Part shown: one piece after another, positions 7,960-14,046 of the stretch
Numbering within the stretch: position 1 is the stretch's first letter
Layout of the letters: the number at the start of each line of letters is the position of its first letter
Assembly (NCBI GenBank): GCA_934096755.1
Contig: CAKOMU010000020.1
Span: forward strand, 1-18,997
From: an uncultured Bacilli bacterium
GTDB taxonomy: Bacteria > Bacillota_I > Bacilli_A > RF39 > UBA660
Direction: 5' to 3'
DNA length: 18,997 bases
Program-made: the position numbers and the translations under genes
Notes under the pieces: model-generated
What the model was told of the DNA's origin: nothing
Databases searched by the model: none
The model's input: only the letters and a program-made list of their open reading frames with translations

Positions 7960-9210
7960 TTATTCATTTAAAAGTTCTACAGTTATACGACCACCAAAAT
8001 GTTTGCCTTGGTCGTAATTTTGTTCTGCTCCCGTTCCATGTAATGTAAATGAAACAGTGTAATTTTGAGTAGTTTTTGGAGCAATGGCAACATGACTTGC
8101 CATCAAACCATCTGTAAACGGTGTTGGTTGAAAATCTTGTTTAAAGCCATTGTAATCACTCCAAACTTTAAACCAGAAATTCGTACTTGTAAACGTATTA
8201 GTAATATTTAACCAATTAATATTATAGTATAAAATTCTATCCGTTCTGTTTTCAATGCTAAAGTTAATATCTGGAACTTTAGTGTTAACATTTCCTTTTT
8301 GATCATCAGGGTAAAGATTTTCTACAGTGACATTGTTACCATCTGCAAAAGTTACCACTAAGGCTGCTGTTTCTAAAGTCACATCATTGTCTCCTATATT
8401 AGTTTGACCATCTTTGCCACTAACAAAAGTACAATTTTTATCACAAATGCCATCATCGTCTTCATCAATATTTAAATCTGGGACTCCATCACCATTAGTA
8501 TCGACATTAATATCTGGAACACCGTCACCATCGGTATCAATATTTATATCTGGTTTACCATCACCATCTAAATCAATGTTAGTATCAGGCCAGCCATCAT
8601 CATCTGTATCACAGTTTAAATCGCATTTTCCGTCCTTATCTAAGTCTTGATTCATAGGATTAAAGATACTTCCATCTTCTCTTTTAACATTGAACATCGC
8701 TTTACGATTACCACGATAATCGATATTTAAATCAGGTTTTCGATCTTTATTAGTATCACAATTTATATCACATATACCATCACCATTAGTATCAATGTTC
8801 AAATCGGCAATTCCATCGTTGTTTAAGTCAATATTTAAATTAGCTTGGGCTAAAAATCTTACTCCGCTATACGTGGCAAAGCCTCCCAAAAATAAGAAAC
8901 CTAAAATAAATAAAAGAAGGAGGCCAAGATTTTTATTTTGGCGAAAACTGAATTCTACTTTATTGCCTACTTTTTCTACGAATAAATTATACGGAAGATA
9001 AGTATCATTATCTTTATCATTAAAAATAACGTTTAAAACTTTTTCTATAAGATTTTGTGTTATTTCTAGTTGATTATCATATAATCTATTTAAGATTTCG
9101 GTAAGATGTTCATCTTGTTCACTATTTTTTAAAAGCATAAACTCTTTAATATTAAGGGTTTCTTTATTTGCTTTGATTTGTTCATAATTAATCTTTTCTC
9201 TCTTGGCCAT
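7960..9210 (-). CDS. Single-pass membrane protein with TSP3-like calcium repeats and extracellular beta-domain
   Basis: 416 residues. Residues 1-94 are polar and probably cytosolic, followed by one transmembrane helix (about 95-120, including LLLLFILGFLFLGG). The segment 123-260 consists of 12-residue repeats of the type NIDTNGDGVPDL, that is D-x-D/N-x-DG-x-x-D, as in thrombospondin type 3/EF-hand-like calcium loops. Three copies carry Cys as CDxNC, suggesting disulfides outside the cell. Residues about 276-416 are beta-rich with Trp and Asn, ending in APKTTQNYTVSF and HFGGRITVEL, reminiscent of TasA/camelysin C-terminal strands but not assigned. The start has a GGAGAGG site. It is the last gene of the four-gene operon, 9 bases after the DUF2357-like gene. 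One reading is that the cytosolic head receives a signal or force from the AAA+ partner while the repeats bind calcium outside; this is inference. Confidence 0.85.
   Translation of the reverse strand: MAKREKINYEQIKANKETLNIKEFMLLKNSEQDEHLTEILNRLYDNQLEITQNLIEKVLNVIFNDKDNDTYLPYNLFVEKVGNKVEFSFRQNKNLGLLLLFILGFLFLGGFATYSGVRFLAQANLNIDLNNDGIADLNIDTNGDGICDINCDTNKDRKPDLNIDYRGNRKAMFNVKREDGSIFNPMNQDLDKDGKCDLNCDTDDDGWPDTNIDLDGDGKPDINIDTDGDGVPDINVDTNGDGVPDLNIDEDDDGICDKNCTFVSGKDGQTNIGDNDVTLETAALVVTFADGNNVTVENLYPDDQKGNVNTKVPDINFSIENRTDRILYYNINWLNITNTFTSTNFWFKVWSDYNGFKQDFQPTPFTDGLMASHVAIAPKTTQNYTVSFTLHGTGAEQNYDQGKHFGGRITVELLNE
8431..8844 (-). repeat. 36-bp coding repeats (12-residue calcium-loop units)
   Basis: The DNA here repeats with a 36-base period, most regularly between about 8470 and 8620, because each unit encodes one 12-residue DxDxDGxxD loop. 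Units are diverged rather than identical, and one stretch (about 8640-8740) is interrupted by a non-repeat segment. This is a protein repeat, not a CRISPR array. Confidence 0.8.
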
Positions 9211-9219
9211 ATTCCTCTC

Positions 9220-10305
9220 CTATTTTAATATACTTTCTACTTTTTTCTTTCTTTTTTCAATATCTAAAAAGAAAATATCCACTGTTTTTTTAATATTATT
9301 AATAACTTTTTCTTTTCTCTTACTCGCAATATTATATTCCTTATTAAGGATTCTTTTAAATTCTCTTTCCGTAATATCACTTGAGAAAACAAAATCATTG
9401 ACAAGTTTACTAATAATTGCACTGTTATATTCTTCTTTAGTATTTTTCTTAGTATCTAAAGCATCATTATCGATAAAAAATGCTAAATCATACTTAGTTT
9501 TAAGATCATCATTTTTTAAAATTTCAGTTTTATGTTCTACTGAAGTAATTGGTTTAATATTATTTTTTTCTAAATATTCCCATAACTCTAATGCCTTAAT
9601 AAAATTTGGTTCTTTTAATATTACATTAGTTTTACGAATAGGGCTTCGTACTGGACTACTTTCTTTTAAACCTTTAATAAAAGTCGAACTACGAAAAGCA
9701 GCAATAATGTCTTTAATATGGGCTATTCTCTCATCTAAAGAGTGACCATCTTTACTTTTATCAACAGTCGTATTTTTTTTACTATTTAGGGTAAGAGAAA
9801 CATTTACTTCTTCATTATTTCTCTTCATTATCCCCTTATAAGTAACTTCATTAGATACAGAAGCAAAACTTTTTTGATCAGATTCATTTAATTTATTATT
9901 GACAAATTGATATAGATTATCAACTAAAGATTTAATAAATCTGTTTTCGTATAAATCGACAGTTTCTTCCCGATAAACATTTAAAAGTTTAAGAGGAATA
10001 ACGGTTCCATCTTCATGCACTTCTTGAATCAAACTCGTGTGTTGAGCTAAATGTCTAATACTTTCTTCGGTTACTACCTTAGCTTTTTCAATGGGAACGA
10101 TGTTTTCTTCTTGAGCGATAAAACGGCGTGGATTTCTTATAATATTATCTAAATAAGGAATACATTCTTCGACCATGTCTATCCAAGATGTATCACTGAT
10201 TTTTGCTTCGGTATCCCTTTTGACAGTAATAGATGAAGAAGTGGCGGATATAAAACCACTTGCTTCTTCTTTGTCTAAATTATTTATGTAATCATATATA
10301 TCCAT
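9220..10305 (-). CDS. DUF2357-like partner of the McrB-type ATPase
   Basis: 361 residues, soluble. The N-terminal half carries features I associate with DUF2357 proteins that pair with McrB-like ATPases: a Trp-led helix WIDMVEECIPYLDNIIRNP followed by RRF (about 41-62), a strand/helix AKVVTEESIRHLA (about 75-87), and the signature YENRFIKSLVDNL (about 119-131). DUF2357 proteins often carry a C-terminal PD-(D/E)XK nuclease domain. Here the C-terminal half is Lys-rich and mostly helical, and I find no convincing D...ExK pattern, so it may be non-nucleolytic. It lies between the ATPase gene (8-base gap, AGGTGAT ribosome site) and the calcium-repeat membrane protein gene (9-base gap), consistent with obligate co-expression. 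Family call is from motif memory; a profile search would settle it. Confidence 0.7.
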   Translation of the reverse strand: MDIYDYINNLDKEEASGFISATSSSITVKRDTEAKISDTSWIDMVEECIPYLDNIIRNPRRFIAQEENIVPIEKAKVVTEESIRHLAQHTSLIQEVHEDGTVIPLKLLNVYREETVDLYENRFIKSLVDNLYQFVNNKLNESDQKSFASVSNEVTYKGIMKRNNEEVNVSLTLNSKKNTTVDKSKDGHSLDERIAHIKDIIAAFRSSTFIKGLKESSPVRSPIRKTNVILKEPNFIKALELWEYLEKNNIKPITSVEHKTEILKNDDLKTKYDLAFFIDNDALDTKKNTKEEYNSAIISKLVNDFVFSSDITEREFKRILNKEYNIASKRKEKVINNIKKTVDIFFLDIEKRKKKVESILK

Positions 10306-10313
10306 AATATCAC

Positions 10314-11798
10314 CTAAATTGTCTTTTTCAGTCTTAATAAATAAGCTTTACATTCTGGAGTTTTATCTACACCAAATAATTTATCTAAATATTTGATTAA
10401 ACCATCAATTTCATCTTTGATATAAGCTAAATTTAATTGTTCAAATTTACGGAAAATTTTATGAGCAATTATATAGTCTATACCAGCTACTTCATCACCG
10501 CCACAAGCAACAAAAGTTGGCACAAATTCTTTTAATTGTTTAACAATTCTGTTACCAAAAGCTAGTCTAAAGTGATCGATTACATATCTATCAAGTTGAG
10601 CAACTTTGTCTAATGTTTCTTCACTAACAGGATATTTATTAGCAGCTTCAGTAAATAAATTATTTAAATACTTAAAGCTTACTTGTACTTTGTCAGTATC
10701 TGGAGCATTAAATTCTTCGCATTTATCCTCAATAGCAATTGGCATTGCTCGATCGTATACTTTATCAGTAATCATGAAAGTCGAGTCATCGTTATTAATT
10801 GTTCCTATATACCACATATTTTCAGGAATTTTTAACTTACCTTCATCTAATTTTTTAGGGTCATTTGGCCAAACATTTGGCACTAATTCTACTACCCAAT
10901 CCTTTTTATTTGGAAGTTCTAGAATAGATAACATTTCTGCAAAGTAATACTCTACTCTCGAAATATTCATTTCATCTAATAAAGTTATATAAACTTCATC
11001 AGTGTATTCAGCTTCATACATTTTTTCTAGAATTTGGGTTTCATTAAATTTCTTAGTAAATTCATTGAAATAACCAAATATTTCAGTAGAATCACGCCAT
11101 GATGGTTGTACACTTGCTACTGTGGTTTCATTATTAATAAATGAACCGAAAGCATAAGCTAAACTCGTTTTACCAGTACCACTAATACCTTCTAAAATGA
11201 TTAATTTATTTGAAGCAAATGAAGAAACAAATAACCGAATTAAGTTGATATCATAATATAAGTGCAAACGAGATGCTGAATAATTACGGAAAATATTACA
11301 TAATTCTTCTAAAGTAAAACTATTATGAATTTCTGCCAAAGTCGTATTGACATATTTTCGATCGACATTACTTAATTTGAAGAAACGACTTTCACCTTCT
11401 GGTAATTCATTTTTAATGGTACCATCTTCGTTTAATTCGATTTCTTTGATTTTTTCATTTTGTCTTTTTAATTTAAAGATTTCATTATTTAAAGAATCTA
11501 TTTCCTCAATTAACATATCTTCTTTTTTGACATTGCGACGATATCTAACATATGTCTTAATTGATTTATATATTAAGAAAAATATTAAACCAAAGATAAC
11601 TATTAAAAAAATGATAGATAAAATCATAATAACTAAGCCTAAGCCCGTAAGATCACTCTTATAGTCCCCAATTACGGTAGCATAATTGATTATGTTAAAC
11701 ATTTGAAATAAGCCTTCGACTAGACCTTTAAATATTTTGGCTAACCCCTCAAACAAAGGAGCCATAAATTTTGTAAAAAACTCTCCATACACACTCAT
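10314..11798 (-). CDS. Membrane-anchored McrB-like AAA+ ATPase
   Basis: 494 residues. Residues 8-38 form an amphipathic segment; about 51-78 is a strong transmembrane helix followed by a basic stretch (YVRYRRNVKK), placing the remainder in the cytosol. A short coiled coil (about 92-120) links to the AAA+ core. The core has Walker A GISGTGKT (204-211), Walker B ITLLDEMN (271-278), the McrB-type RVEYYFAEML (281-290), a sensor-1 GTINNDDST (332-340) and an arginine-finger-like YDRA (348-351). LDEMN-RVEYYF and GT(I/V)N are typical of the McrB branch. Unlike E. coli McrB it has no N-terminal DNA-recognition domain. Its start overlaps the stop of the preceding gene by four bases (ATGA) and has a GGAGG site. 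It probably hydrolyses ATP as a ring at the membrane together with the DUF2357-like protein. Confidence 0.88.
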   Translation of the reverse strand: MSVYGEFFTKFMAPLFEGLAKIFKGLVEGLFQMFNIINYATVIGDYKSDLTGLGLVIMILSIIFLIVIFGLIFFLIYKSIKTYVRYRRNVKKEDMLIEEIDSLNNEIFKLKRQNEKIKEIELNEDGTIKNELPEGESRFFKLSNVDRKYVNTTLAEIHNSFTLEELCNIFRNYSASRLHLYYDINLIRLFVSSFASNKLIILEGISGTGKTSLAYAFGSFINNETTVASVQPSWRDSTEIFGYFNEFTKKFNETQILEKMYEAEYTDEVYITLLDEMNISRVEYYFAEMLSILELPNKKDWVVELVPNVWPNDPKKLDEGKLKIPENMWYIGTINNDDSTFMITDKVYDRAMPIAIEDKCEEFNAPDTDKVQVSFKYLNNLFTEAANKYPVSEETLDKVAQLDRYVIDHFRLAFGNRIVKQLKEFVPTFVACGGDEVAGIDYIIAHKIFRKFEQLNLAYIKDEIDGLIKYLDKLFGVDKTPECKAYLLRLKKTI

Positions 11799-12868
11799 CT
11801 TTTTTCCTCCTTATTCTTTACAATAAAATTTATTCCCATTTTTTGAAAATTTAGTTGATTGTCCTCGTTGTTTTGTAAAAATTCTCTTTCTACTAATAAA
11901 TTCATATCATTTTCTAAGATACTGCTGTTGATATTTTCAGTTTCCTGGTAATCGTAATAAATATTGATATGATTCTTTTTTAAAAGTTCAATGATATTTT
12001 GATAATCAATTTCTTGTTCATAAGGGATTAATACGTAAATGTAATCTCTTATGTTTTTACAAGAAAATAATTTTAAAACACTGGCTTTTTTAAAACTAGA
12101 ATTAATATTTACAAAGTACTTAGGCATACTTTTGTTACTAATTAATTCTCCTAGAAGCCGGTATGTCAGTAATTCTAGTGATAACTCGTTAAATTTATCT
12201 TGGTAACTTTTTAAAACACTCTTACTAAGTTCTGGATCGAAATCTTCTAAACCAGGTATTTCGTAATGTAATTTTGCTAAATAAAAGACTGGATTATTAC
12301 TTACCATTTTATACTCATTATAGAATGTATCACTATTTAAACATTCGACTATCTTTTTATCTTCACTCATGTTTTTCTTCACTAAATCAAATAAATCATT
12401 AATTAAATATTTGTTTTCTTTAATAATTAAAAGATTAGTTTTAGCTAGATAATTAAGTAAATATTTAAATTTAGCTTTAGTATCAGAAAAATCACCATCA
12501 ATTATATTAGTCGCTAAATCCAAATAACTAGCCGCACAAATAATCACCGACATTAAAAACGTTTCGTTTTTCATATTGGTTAAGATATCCATCCGTTTTT
12601 CCTTTTGACAATACTCAATAATGGATTTTAAAACATAATTAATATTATCATTAGAATATTCAATAGGATTATCTTTATGAATATTATTTTGAAAGTAATA
12701 TTCACTAGTAAAATACGCAATTATATCCGTTGCATATTTACTAAATTCTTTTTTCGTATCCCACATTTTATTATTATCAACACTAATAATAGATTCTAGT
12801 ACTTTCGAGTATTCAAGCAAATCTGTTTGCTTTTTTGCTACGTATTTATCGATAACGCTTAAACTCAC
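11795..12868 (-). CDS. Conserved-position hypothetical protein, first gene of the McrB-like operon
   Basis: I do not recognise this 357-residue protein. It starts with GTG at 12866-12868, which follows an AAGGTGA site at 8 bases; no in-frame ATG fits as well. It is predicted soluble and largely alpha-helical, with no membrane segment and no signal peptide. The C-terminal third has a small alternating segment (IYVLIPYEQEIDYQNIIELL, then INIYYDYQET) that suggests a mixed alpha/beta fold. It ends with a TGA that overlaps the ATG of the ATPase gene, so translation is probably coupled. Being first in a four-gene operon with a McrB-like ATPase suggests a sensor, adaptor or effector role, but nothing in its sequence proves one. 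Confidence 0.75.
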   Translation of the reverse strand: MSLSVIDKYVAKKQTDLLEYSKVLESIISVDNNKMWDTKKEFSKYATDIIAYFTSEYYFQNNIHKDNPIEYSNDNINYVLKSIIEYCQKEKRMDILTNMKNETFLMSVIICAASYLDLATNIIDGDFSDTKAKFKYLLNYLAKTNLLIIKENKYLINDLFDLVKKNMSEDKKIVECLNSDTFYNEYKMVSNNPVFYLAKLHYEIPGLEDFDPELSKSVLKSYQDKFNELSLELLTYRLLGELISNKSMPKYFVNINSSFKKASVLKLFSCKNIRDYIYVLIPYEQEIDYQNIIELLKKNHINIYYDYQETENINSSILENDMNLLVEREFLQNNEDNQLNFQKMGINFIVKNKEEKR

Positions 12869-12898
12869 AATCTATGTCACCTTACCTATTCTTCATAA

Positions 12899-12927
12899 AT
12901 TATATCAAACAAAAAAATATATTGCAA
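12899..12927 (-). promoter_or_regulatory. Promoter of the McrB-like/DUF2357 operon
   Basis: On the minus strand TTGCAA (12922-12927, 4 of 6) and TATAAT (12899-12904, perfect) are 17 bases apart. The -10 is extended by a TGn motif (TGATATAAT), which compensates for the weaker -35. It lies about 30 bases before the GTG start. Confidence 0.7.
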
Positions 12928-12929
12928 TA

Positions 12930-12960
12930 GCGAACAAAAATGAAGTCAGAAATTTGTCGC
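12930..12960. promoter_or_regulatory. Imperfect inverted repeat between divergent promoters (possible operator)
   Basis: GCGA-a-CAAA (12930-12938) and TTTGTCGC (12953-12960) form an 8-bp inverted repeat with one bulged A, separated by 14 bases. It sits between the -35 boxes of the two divergent units, where a regulator could act on both. No regulator gene is adjacent, so this remains tentative. Confidence 0.3.
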
Positions 12961-12988
12961 CATAAAAAAAGAAAAAATTTACTAACTC

Positions 12989-13017
12989 TTGTAATTTAGG
13001 GTTAAATAAGCTAGAAT
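12989..13017 (+). promoter_or_regulatory. Promoter of the plus-strand two-gene unit
   Basis: TTGTAA (12989-12994) and TAGAAT (13012-13017) are 17 bases apart, followed 24 bases later by the ATG at 13042. The match is moderate (4 of 6 and 5 of 6). Confidence 0.5.
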
Positions 13018-13041
13018 GATAATAGAAAGAAGGATAGAAAA

Positions 13042-13794
13042 ATGGATCGACAAAGTCAATTAGGAACAGAGTTCATTGACATTGCTAATAAACATCATGA
13101 AAAAATGCAAATTAGTAAATCTATGGATGACTGTATCAAAATGAGTCAAAAAAAACAAAGACCTATTGAAAATGTTCCTAAAACAAAAAAAATTAATAAG
13201 GAATTTAAAAAAATAGCTAAAAAAATAATAATACTAAGTGTGATGGGTGGCTTAGGTTTAGGCGTTGGTGGTACTTTAGCAGCCCAAAAAGGTATTAATG
13301 AAGTTAAAATTGGTAGTGAAAGCCAAAGAATTGAACATGCTGTTGCAAAGTCCACTATTGATAATACCATTCGTTATGGTTATAATCCTAACACTGGAGA
13401 ATTAAATTTTAACTATGATATTAACGGATTAAGTAATGCAATTTTAAATAATAATCAAGAATATAGTATTGATTATCGTATATATAATTGTAATAAGAAT
13501 TTACAAGAATATCAAAAAACTGAATATATGGATTCTATTTGTCGAGATTTAAAAAACAAAGTACAAAATAATTTAGAGTTGTATGATGAAAATGTGCGAA
13601 ACGCTTGTAATTTTGATTCTTTTGCAGATTATATTGCAAGTAAAAATATGACAGAAGAAGAATATATGGAACTTATGAAAAAAATAGAAAGAGCTTATGC
13701 TCAAGAAAATCTTAGTCAAAACAATTTAAATGATAGACAAGCAAATGTTAATGAACTTTTAAGCGAGTTAAACAATAAAGGAGTGGCAAGATGA
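13042..13794 (+). CDS. Hypothetical single-pass membrane protein
   Basis: 250 residues, not recognised. The first 60 residues are polar and Lys-rich, ending KKINKEFKKIAKK, followed by one hydrophobic, Gly-rich helix (about 61-82, with GGLGLGVGGTLAA). The basic flank before the helix predicts N-in/C-out topology, which would place about 165 residues outside. That outer part has Asn- and Tyr-rich stretches, four Cys (one in IYNCNK, one in SICRDL, one in NACNF and others nearby) and a helical, acidic end. Start is supported by an AAGGA site. Its stop overlaps the ATG of the next gene by four bases. It is the only plus-strand unit in the window and is divergent from the McrB-like operon. Confidence 0.7.
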   Translation: MDRQSQLGTEFIDIANKHHEKMQISKSMDDCIKMSQKKQRPIENVPKTKKINKEFKKIAKKIIILSVMGGLGLGVGGTLAAQKGINEVKIGSESQRIEHAVAKSTIDNTIRYGYNPNTGELNFNYDINGLSNAILNNNQEYSIDYRIYNCNKNLQEYQKTEYMDSICRDLKNKVQNNLELYDENVRNACNFDSFADYIASKNMTEEEYMELMKKIERAYAQENLSQNNLNDRQANVNELLSELNNKGVAR

Positions 13795-14030
13795 CTGAAG
13801 AAGTAAAATATATGACTTTTGATGGTAAAGATTATATCATTACTGATGAGATTATGATTAATAATGTTAAATATGTTTATTTTACCAATGAAAATGATGT
13901 GACTAATTTTTTTATCAAAAAAGCTAATATCATTAATGGTGATGAATGTTTAGTAGCTTTAGCAAATGATGAAGAAGTTAATATGGCTTTAAGAGAATAT
14001 GCTTTAAAAAATAAAAATGTACAAGACTAA
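13791..14030 (+). CDS. Small acidic hypothetical protein (DUF1292-like pattern)
   Basis: 79 residues, translationally coupled to the preceding gene (ATGA overlap, GGAGTGG ribosome site). It has the layout of a small beta-rich protein: a strand pair FDGKDYIITDEIMINNVKYVYF, a polar linker, and a C-terminal helix NDEEVNMALREYALKNK. The 'DGK-Y-I-DEI...G/NVKYVYF' pattern is loosely like DUF1292-type proteins, but the match is weak. The last codons and the stop lie within the shared terminator hairpin. Function unknown. Confidence 0.65.
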   Translation: MTEEVKYMTFDGKDYIITDEIMINNVKYVYFTNENDVTNFFIKKANIINGDECLVALANDEEVNMALREYALKNKNVQD

Positions 14031-14046
14031 CGCTTGTACATTTTTT
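14013..14046. terminator. Bidirectional terminator shared by convergent units
   Basis: A perfect 13-bp inverted repeat (14013-14025 with 14033-14045, core ATGTACAAG/CTTGTACAT) has a 7-base loop and T-runs on both sides. The loop holds the TAA of the plus-strand gene, and the outer edge of the stem holds the TAA of ftsI (14045-14047). It can terminate both transcripts. Confidence 0.9.

Noticed and set aside
7779..7967. 62-codon minus-strand frame between the calcium-repeat gene and the protease gene
   Set aside because: It runs through the terminator (7910-7952) and the protease promoter (7845-7873), which explain this stretch better.
8431..8844. Possible CRISPR array or minisatellite
   Set aside because: The 36-base period is in frame and encodes diverged 12-residue calcium loops; there are no identical repeats with unique spacers and no cas genes.
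9220..11798. Classical McrBC restriction system
   Set aside because: The ATPase lacks the McrB DNA-recognition domain and has a membrane helix instead, and the DUF2357-like partner shows no clear nuclease motif; only the McrB-type AAA+ core is certain.
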